Shown: positions 25,729-35,364 of the stretch, in pieces
Layout of the letters: every line of letters starts with the position of its first letter
Position numbering within the stretch: the stretch's first letter is position 1
Source: Deltaproteobacteria bacterium
GTDB lineage: Bacteria; Myxococcota_A; Polyangia; Nannocystales; Nannocystaceae
Direction: 5' to 3'
Length of the DNA stretch: 64,000 nucleotides
Assembly (NCBI GenBank): GCA_016709225.1
Contig: JADJEE010000001.1
Coordinates: 3,162,001-3,226,000 of the forward strand
Notes under the pieces: model-generated
The model's database searches: none
Told to the model about the DNA's origin: nothing
Seen by the model: the letters and a program-made list of their open reading frames with translations, nothing else
Position numbers and translations under genes: made by a program

Positions 25729-26661
25729 ATGTCGACGAGCCGCCGAAGTGCGCGTCACATCGCGTGCCGGTGGGCTCTGCAGCCCGTGCGCTCCACGACG
25801 CCGCTCCTCACGGTCGCCCAAGCGACGATGCAGCTCAGCGTGCTGCTCTCGCTCGGGGGCGCCAGCGTTGCCGTCGCCGCGGCCTTCGCCGCCGGCGGAA
25901 GCCCGGCGCCATCCGGCGTGATCGCCGTGTTCGCATCGGTCTTCGCGGTCTACAACTTCGACCGGCTCGCGGACACGTCGCCCGCCGAGGGGCGCAGCAC
26001 GCCGCAGCGGCGCGCGCTCACGCAGCGATGGGGCTCGGTGCTGCGGGTGTGCGTCGCGACCTCCGCTGCGCTGGCGCTCGCGCTCGGAGCCAGCGTATCG
26101 CTGGCAGCATTCGCGTGGACGATCGCGTTCCCGCTGCTCGGTATGTTGTACGTGTTGCCGCTGCGGGCATCGGGTCGCGTCTATCGCCTGAAGGACGTGC
26201 CGTATCTGAAGCCGTTCTACGTCTGCGCCTGCTGGACCGAGCTGCTCGCGGTCTCTCTGAGCCACGCCGGCCTGGATGCGACCCCCGCGATCGCGACGTT
26301 CGCGGCGTTCCTCTACCCCCGACTCTTCATCTCGGCGAACCTCGGCGACGTGCGTGACGTCGAGGACGACGCCGCCGCCGGCATTCGCTCGTTGCCGCAG
26401 TGGCTCGGCCGCAGCGCCACCCTGCGCCTGCTCGAGTTCGTGCACTGGGCGAGCGTCGCCGGGCTCGTGCTCGCCCTGGCCGCGGGCTTTGCCCCACCGG
26501 CGATGCTCGGCCTGATCGTACCGACCGCGGTCGCCTACGCGATCTTCCGCGCCTACGTGCGTCGACCCGATCGCCAGGCCTTCTTCACCGACCTGTACGA
26601 CCTCGAGCTGATCCTGTACGCGCCGTCGTGGGCGATCGCCGCGGCCATGACGACGGCGTAG
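25729..26661 (+). CDS. UbiA-family membrane prenyltransferase
   Basis: 310 residues with about eight hydrophobic helices. The first Asp-rich site is YNFDRLADTSPAE (near residues 82-94), a variant of the usual N-D-x-x-D-x-x-x-D; the second is ANLGDVRDVEDDAAAG (near 203-218), a good match to the D-x-x-x-D site of the family. These sites bind Mg2+-pyrophosphate of the isoprenoid donor. UbiA enzymes make quinones, haem O, chlorophylls or prenylated lipids; the acceptor cannot be told here, and no quinone or haem genes are adjacent. The YRLKDVPYLKPFYV segment is the cytoplasmic loop. Start ATG 25729. Confidence 0.8.
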   Translation: MSTSRRSARHIACRWALQPVRSTTPLLTVAQATMQLSVLLSLGGASVAVAAAFAAGGSPAPSGVIAVFASVFAVYNFDRLADTSPAEGRSTPQRRALTQRWGSVLRVCVATSAALALALGASVSLAAFAWTIAFPLLGMLYVLPLRASGRVYRLKDVPYLKPFYVCACWTELLAVSLSHAGLDATPAIATFAAFLYPRLFISANLGDVRDVEDDAAAGIRSLPQWLGRSATLRLLEFVHWASVAGLVLALAAGFAPPAMLGLIVPTAVAYAIFRAYVRRPDRQAFFTDLYDLELILYAPSWAIAAAMTTA

Positions 26662-26760
26662 GCCGCCTCGTTCGCGCCCACGCGCTGCCGCAGCCGCGTG
26701 CCGGCGACGCGCACCACACCGAGCCGATCGGCGACCGGCAGCTGCGCCAGCGCGCGGACG

Positions 26761-27828
26761 TCAGTCGAGCCGGCTGCGGATCAGCGCCGCGAGCTCGTGA
26801 CGACTGGTGGCCTCGACCGCGCGCCCGGCCTGCTCGAGCGCGCGCGCATACGTCTCCTGCACCGAGGCGTTGGTCGCGGCCTGCTCGGCGACGTGGGCCA
26901 GCATCGGCAGCGCCTCGGCGCCGCGGCCGTCGGCGAGCAGCAACTTGGCGCGCTCGTGCAGCTCGGCGAGCCGCGAGATGACGCGCTCGCGCTCGTGATG
27001 CCCGCGCTCGAGGTGGCGAATCGTCAGCGCGCTGCAGGTGCTGTGGCTGAGCGCACGGGAGCTGACCGGCCCCAGCCAGTCGCGCACGAGCGGATCGTAG
27101 CCACGGGTCGCCACCACCAACAGCCCGGCGTCCTGCGCAGCGTTCACGATCTCCTCGGCCGGGTCGCCCGCCGTCACCGTCATGGAAACCTGCAGGCCCT
27201 GGGTGTCGTAGGTGGCCAGCAACGCCTTCAGCTGGGCGTGGATCGCCCCCTCGTCCTTTGCGAGGTGGGGATTGGAGCCCTCGTCGTGCAGGACGGTGAT
27301 GACCGACAGCGACATCTGGAACCGCTTCGCCATGTCGATCGCGGTCTCGAGGCCCACGCGCGACTCGGCGGTGAGGTCGATCGGGCACAGCAGCGTACGG
27401 CCCACCGGCGAGACCCCACGCGCGACCCACACCGGGATCGAGGCCTGACGCACGATGGTCTCCGCCACCGAACCGACCACCCAACGCCGCACCGTGGCCG
27501 GCTGACCACCGCCGGTGACGATCATCTGCGCACACAGTCGCGGCGCCGCCTCGATGACCTCCTCGGCGGGGTGCCCGAGCTCGATCATCACGTCTTGCAG
27601 CACGAGGCCGTTCGCGCGCAACGATGCGATGTGCGGCTCGAGCTCGTGACGAGCCTCGGCGATGCGCAGGTCGATGCCCCGCTCACTCTCGAGGCGCCGC
27701 CGGGGAATCGCGTGCAGCACGACGATCGGCGCCGCGAGGCGGCGGCCGAGTTCGGCCGCAATCGCGACGATGTCGGCGGTCTGCTCGTCGAGAGGCAGCG
27801 CCACGAGGATGGGACGTTCGTTCGCCAT
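26761..27828 (-). CDS. Tandem universal stress protein with C-terminal helical extension
   Basis: 355 residues from ATG 27828. There are two USP domains: the first begins RPILVALPLDEQT, the second TLLCPIDLTAESR near residue 143. Each has an alpha/beta nucleotide-binding layout; the first contains IVTGGGQPATVRRWVVGSV, close to the GxxGS-type ATP loop, and the second VVATRGYDPLVRDWLG. The last 75 residues are helical, of TPR type. It lies 53 bp downstream of the RND pump gene on the same strand, so it may be the last gene of that operon and couple stress to efflux. Confidence 0.82.
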   Translation of the reverse strand: MANERPILVALPLDEQTADIVAIAAELGRRLAAPIVVLHAIPRRRLESERGIDLRIAEARHELEPHIASLRANGLVLQDVMIELGHPAEEVIEAAPRLCAQMIVTGGGQPATVRRWVVGSVAETIVRQASIPVWVARGVSPVGRTLLCPIDLTAESRVGLETAIDMAKRFQMSLSVITVLHDEGSNPHLAKDEGAIHAQLKALLATYDTQGLQVSMTVTAGDPAEEIVNAAQDAGLLVVATRGYDPLVRDWLGPVSSRALSHSTCSALTIRHLERGHHERERVISRLAELHERAKLLLADGRGAEALPMLAHVAEQAATNASVQETYARALEQAGRAVEATSRHELAALIRSRLD

Positions 27829-27881
27829 GGCGGATGGTCAGCTCCGGTTCAGGATGCGCGCGCGTGGCCGCGGTGGACCCG

Positions 27882-30800
27882 CTAGCTTTGCGGCTCGTGG
27901 GGGTTCGGATCGTTCGAGTCCGTCGACGAAGTCGCGTCGTCGGCGGGCGGCGAGGCCTCGGCGGGCGCCGGCGCGACCTCGGTCCGCGACGGCGTCGGCA
28001 TCGGCGCGACCTCGGTCCGTGCGCTGGCGGTCGCGGTCGGCACCTCGGTACGTGACGCGGGGGCACCGGCGGTGGGGCCACGTTGGCCGTGCTCGGCCCC
28101 CGGCTCGTGATCGACGGGCACGAACGGCGCGTGCTCGAAGCGCTCCCCCAGCGGCTGCGCGGTCTCGTCGCGGAGCAGCTCGCGACCATCGGACAGCTTG
28201 CCGAACAAGTAGTAGAGGCCCGGGATCACCATCACGCCGACGACCGTGCCGAGCAACATGCCGCCGACGCCGGTGGTGCCGATGGTGCGGTTGCCGATCG
28301 CGCCCGCCCCGGTCGCGATGACCAACGGGACGAGGCCGGCGATGAACGCGAACGAGGTCATCTGGATCGGCCGGAAGCGCAGCTTGGCGCCCTCGATGGC
28401 GGCGTCCTTGAGCGAGACGCCCTCACGGCGACGCTGCACCGCGAACTCGACGATGAGGATCGCGTTCTTGCCGAGCAAGCCGACCAACATGATGAGGCCG
28501 AGCTGCGCCCACACATCGTTGGCGAGGCCCGCGGCCTGCAGGAAGTAGAACGATCCAAAGATGCCGATCGGCAGCGAGAGCACCACCGCGAGCGGGATCA
28601 AGAAGCTCTCGTACTGGGCGACCAGCACCAGGTACACGAACACCACCACGACCACGAAGATGTAGATGGCCGCGTTGCCCTTCTTCGACTCGTCCCACGA
28701 CAGGCCCTCCCAGCCGATGCCGTAGCCCTTGGGCAACGTCGCCTCGGCGACCTCGTGGATGGCCTGGATGGCCTGCCCGGTCGAGTAGCCCGGCGCCGGC
28801 ACCAGCTGGATCGCTGCCGAAGGATAGAGGTTGTAGCGGGTGATCTCGTTCAAGCCCTGCTGCTTGCGCAGCGTCATGAACGACGAGTACGGCACCATGT
28901 TGCCGGCCTCGTTCTTCACGAACAGCTCGTCGAGGTCCTCGGGCATGCGTCGGAACTCGGGCCACGCCTGCACGTAGACCTTGTAGAACTGGTTGAACAG
29001 GACGAAGCCCTGCTCGTAGGTGCTGCCGATGAGGATGTTGAGGTTGTCGAGCGCCTTGTCGATCGAGACGCCCTTCTGCATCAGCACATCGTTGTCGATC
29101 ACCAGCTCGTACTGGGGATAGTCGGAGGCGTAGAAGGTGAACATGTTCTTCACCTCCGGGCGCTCCGCCAACCCCGCCATGAACGCGTCGTTGACCTTGC
29201 CCAGCTTCTCGTAGTCCGTGATGCTCGACTGGGTCTGATCGAGCACGCGTAGCGACACACCACCGGCGGCGCCGAAGCCCGGGATCGCCGGCGGCTCGAA
29301 GAACTCGAGCTTGACGTTGGTGATCTCCTCGGTGCGTTCCTCGAGCTCTTCGATGATCTGGCGCGCGGTCAGCTCGCGTGTCGACCACTCGCGGAGGTTG
29401 ATGATCGCGGTGCCCGCGTTGGAGCCGCGGCCCTCGGTCAGCACCTCGTAGCCCGCCACCGAGGTCACCGAGACCACACCATCGATCTCCTTGGCGATGG
29501 CCTCGAGCTCCTGCGACTTGGCGTTGGTGTACTCGAGTGTGGACCCCGGCGGGGTCTGCAGCACCGCGTAGATGATGCCCTGGTCCTCACCGGGGATGAA
29601 CCCACTCGACATGCGCGCGTTGGCGGCGACGATGCCGAACGAGAACCCACCGATGATGAGCAGTGTCAGCAGGCGGCGGGTCACGATCGGCCGCAGCATG
29701 CCGGTGTAGATGTTGGTGACGGTGTCGACGCCGCGACTGAAGGGCCGCTGCACGAACGGCACCACGATCAGCAGGAAGCCGATCGGTCCCCACAGCTCGT
29801 AGGCGAGGTACGTCAGGCCGGCGAGCAGCGGCAGGCCGACGAAGATGTACGTCAGCACGACCTTGAGGCCCCGGCGCTTCTTCTTGCCGCCGCCGGCGTG
29901 GCCGGCCTCGCCGTGGGCGTGGGGCTTGAGGATCATCGCGCACAGCACCGGCGTCAGCGTCAGCGCGATCAGGCCCGAGAGCACGATCGAGGTCGCCATC
30001 GTCACGCCGAACTGGCGATAGAACACGCCGACCGGGCCGGGCACGAAGGTGATCGGCACGAACACCGAGGTCATCACCAGCGTGATTGCGACGATCGCAC
30101 CGCTGATCTCGTGGAGCACCTCCATGCTCGCGCGATAGGGCGAGAGGTGCTTGTCGGCCATCTTCTCGTGCACGGCCTCGACCACGACGATGGCGTCGTC
30201 GACGACCACGCCGATCGCCAGCACCATCGCGAACAGCGTGATGAGGTTGATCGAGAAGCCCAGCAGCTGCAGGCCGACGAAGGTGCCGATCAGCGACACC
30301 GGCACCGCCAGCGTGGGAATCAACGTCGAGCGCACGTCGCCGAGGAACATGAAGACGACGAGCGAGACCAGGATGAACGCCTCGAGCAAGGTGTGGAGCA
30401 CCTTCTCGATCGACGCGTCGACGAACTTCGAGACGTCGTAGGCGATCTCGTACTTCATGCCCGGCGGGAACGACTTCTCGAGCTCGTCGAGGGTCTTCTT
30501 GACCTCCTCGATGACCTCGGCGGCGTTGGATCCGGGCGCCTGCTTGAGCACGATCGAGGCCGCGGGGTGGCCGTCGACGTCGGAGTAGATGTCGAAGAAC
30601 TCGGAGCCGAGCTCGATGCCCTGACGCTTTTTCTTCGGCGTCGGATGGGCCGCGGGCGCGCCGGGCTCCGCGGGCGGACCGGTCGCGTCGATCTCGCCAC
30701 CGTGCTCGGCCTCGTCGGGGGGCACGCAGACATCCTTGAGCCGCAAGATCTCGCCGTTCGACTTGGCCTTGAGGATGATGTCGCCGTACTGCTGCGCCTT

Positions 30801-31526
30801 GTTGTAGCGGCCGATGTACGTGAGCACGTACTCCTTGGACTGCGAGGTCATGCCGGTGGCCTGACCGAGTCGACCGGGCGAGCCGATGATGCTCTGCTCG
30901 GCCAACGCCTTCATCACGTCCTCGACCGAGACGTTGTAGGCACGCATGCGATCGGGGTTCAGCCAGATGCGCATCGCGAAGTTGCGGTTGCCGAGGTTGC
31001 GCGGGATGCCCATGCCCTGGATGCGCTTGAGCACCGGCATCACGTAGACGTTCGCGTAATTGAAGAGGTCCTTCTGATCGGTGTTCGGATCCGTGCTGTA
31101 GATGTTCAGGTACATCAGCATGCTGGGCACGACCTGGCTGACCAGGATGCCCTCGCGTACCACCAAGGGCGGCAGGCGGCTCAGCATGATGTTGACGCGG
31201 TTCTGCACGTTCACGACGTTGATGTCGGGATCGGTGCCGGGCTCGAAGTAGATCGCGATGGTCGCCTCGCCCGCACTGGTGGCGCTCGACGCCATGTAGC
31301 GCATGTTCTGCACGCCGTTGATCGACTGCTCGAGCGGGATGAGCACCGAGTCGACCAGCACGTTCGCGCTCGCGCCGGGGTACGCGATGCTCACGTAGAC
31401 CGTCGGTGGCGCGACATCGGGGAACTGTGCGATCGGCAGCCGGACGATGCCCAAGCCACCGAGGAACAGGATGATGATCGCCGTCACGAGCGCGAGCGCC
31501 GGACGGTAGAGGATCTTCGTGAACAT
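27882..31526 (-). CDS. RND efflux transporter, HAE1 (AcrB) family, with extra insert and long tail
   Basis: 1214 residues, against about 1050 for AcrB. It has the standard order: TM1, porter domain with FPDVAPPTVYVS, TM2-6 containing the proton-relay pair in VVVDDAIVVVEAVHEK near residue 440, second porter half, and the late LLGKNAILIVEFA near 1015. Two departures are seen: an insert near 530-600 (HAHGEAGHAGGG, a basic run and two more hydrophobic segments), and a 95-residue Pro/Thr/Glu-rich C-terminal tail. A short Lys-rich insert also occurs near 295. It uses the proton gradient to expel hydrophobic compounds with an adaptor (the upstream gene) and an outer-membrane channel not encoded here. 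Confidence 0.93.
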   Translation of the reverse strand: MFTKILYRPALALVTAIIILFLGGLGIVRLPIAQFPDVAPPTVYVSIAYPGASANVLVDSVLIPLEQSINGVQNMRYMASSATSAGEATIAIYFEPGTDPDINVVNVQNRVNIMLSRLPPLVVREGILVSQVVPSMLMYLNIYSTDPNTDQKDLFNYANVYVMPVLKRIQGMGIPRNLGNRNFAMRIWLNPDRMRAYNVSVEDVMKALAEQSIIGSPGRLGQATGMTSQSKEYVLTYIGRYNKAQQYGDIILKAKSNGEILRLKDVCVPPDEAEHGGEIDATGPPAEPGAPAAHPTPKKKRQGIELGSEFFDIYSDVDGHPAASIVLKQAPGSNAAEVIEEVKKTLDELEKSFPPGMKYEIAYDVSKFVDASIEKVLHTLLEAFILVSLVVFMFLGDVRSTLIPTLAVPVSLIGTFVGLQLLGFSINLITLFAMVLAIGVVVDDAIVVVEAVHEKMADKHLSPYRASMEVLHEISGAIVAITLVMTSVFVPITFVPGPVGVFYRQFGVTMATSIVLSGLIALTLTPVLCAMILKPHAHGEAGHAGGGKKKRRGLKVVLTYIFVGLPLLAGLTYLAYELWGPIGFLLIVVPFVQRPFSRGVDTVTNIYTGMLRPIVTRRLLTLLIIGGFSFGIVAANARMSSGFIPGEDQGIIYAVLQTPPGSTLEYTNAKSQELEAIAKEIDGVVSVTSVAGYEVLTEGRGSNAGTAIINLREWSTRELTARQIIEELEERTEEITNVKLEFFEPPAIPGFGAAGGVSLRVLDQTQSSITDYEKLGKVNDAFMAGLAERPEVKNMFTFYASDYPQYELVIDNDVLMQKGVSIDKALDNLNILIGSTYEQGFVLFNQFYKVYVQAWPEFRRMPEDLDELFVKNEAGNMVPYSSFMTLRKQQGLNEITRYNLYPSAAIQLVPAPGYSTGQAIQAIHEVAEATLPKGYGIGWEGLSWDESKKGNAAIYIFVVVVVFVYLVLVAQYESFLIPLAVVLSLPIGIFGSFYFLQAAGLANDVWAQLGLIMLVGLLGKNAILIVEFAVQRRREGVSLKDAAIEGAKLRFRPIQMTSFAFIAGLVPLVIATGAGAIGNRTIGTTGVGGMLLGTVVGVMVIPGLYYLFGKLSDGRELLRDETAQPLGERFEHAPFVPVDHEPGAEHGQRGPTAGAPASRTEVPTATASARTEVAPMPTPSRTEVAPAPAEASPPADDATSSTDSNDPNPHEPQS

Positions 31527-31578
31527 GTGACAGACGTGCGGGAGTCGGGGCGGGCTTTGGCCGGTCGCCGCGCGAGCA

Positions 31579-32721
31579 CTACTCGGCGTGGTGCTTGAGG
31601 TGCGAGAGCACCTCTTCCGGCTTCTTGTACTCGTACTTGATGTGATCGCCGTCGTGCAGCTGGCGAACACCTTCGATGACGATGCGATCGTTGGCCGCGA
31701 GCCCAGTGTCGACCACGAAGATGTCGTCCTGCTCGTGCGCGACCGTGATGGCCTTCTGGTGGACGATGTCGTCCTCGCCGACCACGTAGACGTACTGCTT
31801 GTCGAGGATCTCGAAGGTCGAACGCTGCGGGATGACGACCGCATCCTTGCGCTTCTGATGAATCAGCAGCGTGCCGGTCTGACCGTGGCGCAGCAGCCCC
31901 TTGGGGTTGGGGAAGTCGGCGCGGAACTGGATGTTGCCGGTCTCGTTGTCGAAGTTCGACTCGACCGTGACGGTGTCACCGGCGGTCTGATCGAAGAGCT
32001 TGCCGTTGGCGAGGCGGAGCTCGATGTTGGCCTCGGGTAGCTTCAGCTGCTGAGGGCTGTTGGGATCGACCGCGCCCTCTTGCATCTCGTACTCGAGGTA
32101 GTTGGCCTCGGGCACGTTGAAGTAGACCCACATCAAGCTGTTGTCCGACATCGTCGTGAGGATGTCGCCCTCCTCGACGAGGCTGCCCAGCTGCTGGTAC
32201 TGCCGATCGATGATGCCGTCGAAGGGCGCCTTCACCCGCGTGAAGCCCAGCTCGGCGCTGGCCAGATCGACCTTGGCCTTGGCCTTCTCGCGGGTGGCCT
32301 TGGCGAGCGCGACCTCCTGGTCGGAGACGATCTTCTTCTCGAAGAGCTTGCGAGTGTTTCGCAGCTCGATTTCCGCCAGCTCGAGCTCGGCCTTGTCCGC
32401 GTCGAGCCGCGCCTTGTACAGCACCGCGACGACCTTGAAGAGCAGCTGGCCCTCCTTGACCCTCTGCCCTTCTTTCACGGGGATCTCCTCGAGGTAGCCC
32501 TCCTCGAGTGCTCGAATCTCGACGTGCCGCTGCGAGTGGATCTGGCAGACGTACTCCTGCGTGGTGACGACGTCCTTGATCAGCGGGCTCGTCAGCACGA
32601 TGGGATGCCCGCCTTCGTGCTCGCTCGCCTCCTCGTGCTCTTCGTCGGCCTTGAGCGTCGTGCAGGCGATGGGCAGCAGGAGCGAGAGCCCGAGCACGGC
32701 GAATGTCCGAGGGAATCGCAT
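31579..32721 (-). CDS. RND efflux periplasmic adaptor (membrane fusion) lipoprotein
   Basis: 380 residues from ATG 32721. The signal peptide ends LLLPIAC, giving a lipidated periplasmic protein. The layout is that of AcrA/MexA adaptors: a lipoyl half (HVEIRALEEGYLEEIPVKEGQRV), a coiled-coil hairpin of about 75 residues rich in Lys/Glu/Ala, the second lipoyl half (KAPFDGIIDRQY), a beta-barrel (MWVYFNVPE) and a membrane-proximal domain. A His/Glu-rich segment (DEEHEEASEHEGGH) follows the lipidated Cys and could bind metal. It lies 52 bp upstream of the RND transporter gene and forms an operon with it. No TolC-like gene is present. Confidence 0.92.
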   Translation of the reverse strand: MRFPRTFAVLGLSLLLPIACTTLKADEEHEEASEHEGGHPIVLTSPLIKDVVTTQEYVCQIHSQRHVEIRALEEGYLEEIPVKEGQRVKEGQLLFKVVAVLYKARLDADKAELELAEIELRNTRKLFEKKIVSDQEVALAKATREKAKAKVDLASAELGFTRVKAPFDGIIDRQYQQLGSLVEEGDILTTMSDNSLMWVYFNVPEANYLEYEMQEGAVDPNSPQQLKLPEANIELRLANGKLFDQTAGDTVTVESNFDNETGNIQFRADFPNPKGLLRHGQTGTLLIHQKRKDAVVIPQRSTFEILDKQYVYVVGEDDIVHQKAITVAHEQDDIFVVDTGLAANDRIVIEGVRQLHDGDHIKYEYKKPEEVLSHLKHHAE

Positions 32722-33012
32722 GGCGGTCGATGCCTTCTGTGCCACGCCCCCTCCCACCGTGGCAACCGCCGTCGCCGAGGTGCGTGTCGTGTTAACCCAA
32801 TCGGAATCCCTCGGGTGGCGGGCGGCGCGCTGGGCCGAAACGACACGTGGGTGTCGACGTGTGGTCGAAGGCCCGCGGCGGCCCGCCGTGGGTCGCGACG
32901 ACCGGCTTCGCGCGTTGCTCGCGTCCGGGCCGGCCACCGCGACGCGACCGGTCGAGCGCCGGGGCGCGACCGTGGGCGCGCTCCCACCCCGCCACGTCGA
33001 CGTGGGCGGGGG

Positions 33013-34449
33013 TCACCGCGTTCGCACGATGGCTGGCACTCCGCCGCGCGGCCGCAGGGTCGCGAAGTCGTCCTCCGCAATGTCGAGCGCAGGATCGATC
33101 TCGAAGCGTAGCCGCCGCAGCAACGTCGCGAGCACGATCGGCCCCTCCATCATCGCGAAGTGCATGCCGATGCAGAACCGCGGCCCCGCGCTGAACGGCA
33201 GGTACGAGCCCTTGGGCCGCAGCGCCTCGACCTCGGGAAGGAAGCGATCGGGATCGAAGCGGTCGGGCTCGGGCCACACGTCGGCGCGGCGGTGCTGCGC
33301 GTACGCGCTGACGAACACCAGCGTCCGCGGCGGCAGCGTCGTGCCGGCGATCTCGACCGCTTCGAGCGAGCGCCGAGGGAACATCATCAGCGGTGGGTAC
33401 AGCCGCAGGGTCTCGCGGAACACTCGGGTGGTGAGGTCGAGTCGCTCGGGCTCGAAGTGATCGATCGGGCCCTCGCCGAACGCGTCGGCCTCGGCGACCA
33501 CCCGCGCGAGCACGTCGGGGTGACGTGCGAGCAGGTACAGCGCCCACGCGAGGCTGGTCGCGGTGGTCTCGTGGCCGGCCACGAACAGGGTCACGACCTC
33601 GTCGCGCACCTGCGTGTCGGTCATCGTGCCGCCCTCGTCGGCGTCGCGCGCAGCCAGCAGCCGCGTCAGCAGGTCCGCGCGACCCAGGCCCTCGCGACGA
33701 CGCTCGCCGATCATTTCTTGGATTCGGTGGTCGACCACGGCGACCGCCCCGCGCAGCTCGGCGCTGCGCGAGCCGCCGATCAAGAACGGCGACTCGAAGC
33801 GCGCGTGCATGCGCTCGGCCCAGCGTCGTACCCCGCCGCGACTGCGCGCGGCAAGCCCACGGGTGAGATCGAGCGCGATCACGTGAGGCACGATCGCCGG
33901 TGAGGCGAGCACGCCGTTGACCCAACCCAACGCGGTGGTCAGCGCCGCCCCCAACCCTTCGGTCTCGTCGAAGGTGTCGACGCCGAACAACGCGGCACCC
34001 ACGACCGTCATCGCGATGCGCGTGGTCTCGCGCGCCAGGTCGATCGACGCCCCCGGCCGCATCGCGTCGGCCGCCCGCGCCGCGGTGGCGCGCATGGCCT
34101 CGGCGTACTGTCCGAGCGCGCCGGGGGTGAAGATCGGCGCCATCAACCGTCGCTGCCGACGCCACAGCTCACCCTCGCTGGTGAACAACCCCTGCCCGGC
34201 GAGATCGTGCAGCAGCACCCGCAGGCCCGGCGACTTCTCGAAGCTCTTCGCCTTGGTGACGAGCACCTGGTGGCAGGCCTCGGGCTGTGCCGGCAGCACC
34301 AGCGGCAGGTGCAGGATGCGGCCGCGCACCAGCGGTGAGCTCGCGGCTGCGACCTCGCGCTGCATCGCGAGGCGCTCGGCGGTCGTGCGGCCGAAGCTCC
34401 CGAGCCAGCTCGCGTTCGCCACCCGCGGTAGATCTTCGATGCGTCCCAT
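33013..34449 (-). CDS. Cytochrome P450
   Basis: 478 residues from ATG 34449, which has GAGGGGG just upstream; a longer frame exists but lacks support. All P450 marks are present: the I-helix AGHETTATS near residue 288, the ExxR pair in FRETLR near 343, the PDRFDPDRF region, and the haem-binding FSAGPRFCIG with thiolate Cys 426. It is soluble, with no N-terminal membrane anchor, resembling the bacterial CYP4-like/fatty-acid-type group. The substrate is unknown. No ferredoxin or reductase is adjacent. Oxidation of a lipid or terpenoid is possible given the cyclase/epoxidase pair 8 kb away, but there is no direct link. Confidence 0.92.
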   Translation of the reverse strand: MGRIEDLPRVANASWLGSFGRTTAERLAMQREVAAASSPLVRGRILHLPLVLPAQPEACHQVLVTKAKSFEKSPGLRVLLHDLAGQGLFTSEGELWRRQRRLMAPIFTPGALGQYAEAMRATAARAADAMRPGASIDLARETTRIAMTVVGAALFGVDTFDETEGLGAALTTALGWVNGVLASPAIVPHVIALDLTRGLAARSRGGVRRWAERMHARFESPFLIGGSRSAELRGAVAVVDHRIQEMIGERRREGLGRADLLTRLLAARDADEGGTMTDTQVRDEVVTLFVAGHETTATSLAWALYLLARHPDVLARVVAEADAFGEGPIDHFEPERLDLTTRVFRETLRLYPPLMMFPRRSLEAVEIAGTTLPPRTLVFVSAYAQHRRADVWPEPDRFDPDRFLPEVEALRPKGSYLPFSAGPRFCIGMHFAMMEGPIVLATLLRRLRFEIDPALDIAEDDFATLRPRGGVPAIVRTR

Positions 34450-34690
34450 CTCGCCCCCTCGCAGCGGCTGCCGTCGACCGACGAACGATCGCCGCCCCGC
34501 CGCAGTACGGATGATAGCGAGCGTCGGGCGAAGGCGGATGCATGGCGGCTCCGCCACGCGACGGCAGACTGTGCGCGAGGTTCCGGCGCAATCCGTTGCA
34601 GGAGCTCGCGGCCGGCCGCCGCGGGTTCGTGGGCGGCACCCCGCGCGCTCACGGGGACGGCACGTGCGGTTGCGGGTGGACGCGTGGGCC

Positions 34691-35272
34691 TCAGCCGATG
34701 CGCACGATCAACCACTCCGCGTCGCGCGGGCACAGCCGCAGGCGCTGCGACCCCCGCGCGCCCTGCATCCACGCGCTGTCACCGGCGTCGAGCTGCGCCG
34801 TGGCACCGGCGAGCGAGAGCCCGACGCTGCCCCGCAGCAGGTGCACGAACACGTGCGCATGCGCGAGGTCCTCCTCAACGGGGCGATCGTCACCGGCGAA
34901 CACGGCGAGCTCGGCGGGCACATCACGCCGATGGATGAGATTGAAGTCGACCACGGCACCGTCGACCAGCTGCGCGGTGGTGGTCCACTCACCGGCGAAC
35001 GCGTGCGGTTGCAGCCGACCGATCGTGGCGGCCGGCGCGGCGCCCCCGTGGTCCAGCACGAGCCCGGCACCCGCGGTCACGACCAGCACGCGATCGCAGC
35101 CGTCGAAGCGCGAGAAAGGGCCGTCAGCCTCCACGGCCGCGGCGGACAGCCGCCAGCGGAAGTCGTCGCGGTCGAAGCTGCTGCCGCGCGGCCACACCGC
35201 GAGCTCGGTGGTGACACCGAGGCCGTTCTTCCACGGCACCTGCGTGGCTTCGTGCGCGCGCAGCAGCTGCAT
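34691..35272 (-). CDS. HutD/Ves family cupin-like protein
   Basis: 193 residues from ATG 35272. It matches the HutD family closely: an N-terminal PWKNGLGVTTELAV block, DDFRWRLSAAAVEADGPFSRF, and later FNLIHRR and a bicupin-like C terminus. HutD is associated with histidine utilisation in pseudomonads and with cold-related phenotypes (Ves) in E. coli, with a proposed regulatory or ligand-binding role. No hut genes are nearby here, so its role is open. Confidence 0.85.
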   Translation of the reverse strand: MQLLRAHEATQVPWKNGLGVTTELAVWPRGSSFDRDDFRWRLSAAAVEADGPFSRFDGCDRVLVVTAGAGLVLDHGGAAPAATIGRLQPHAFAGEWTTTAQLVDGAVVDFNLIHRRDVPAELAVFAGDDRPVEEDLAHAHVFVHLLRGSVGLSLAGATAQLDAGDSAWMQGARGSQRLRLCPRDAEWLIVRIG

Positions 35273-35364
35273 GCCCGCGATCGTCGATCAGCTCGGTCCC
35301 GCCTGTCCAGCGCCCCGCGGGCTCGAGACCGGGGCACCTCGGGCAGCGGCGCCCCAGCGCGTGG

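Noticed and set aside
28083..31598. Long plus-strand open frames opposite the RND pump genes
   Set aside because: Composition (runs of Arg, His, Asp, Val) is that of an antisense shadow; the minus-strand genes have strong family matches.
34450..34557. A 36-residue longer N terminus for the P450
   Set aside because: The added residues are Arg-rich and not P450-like, and ATG 34449 has GAGGGGG immediately upstream.
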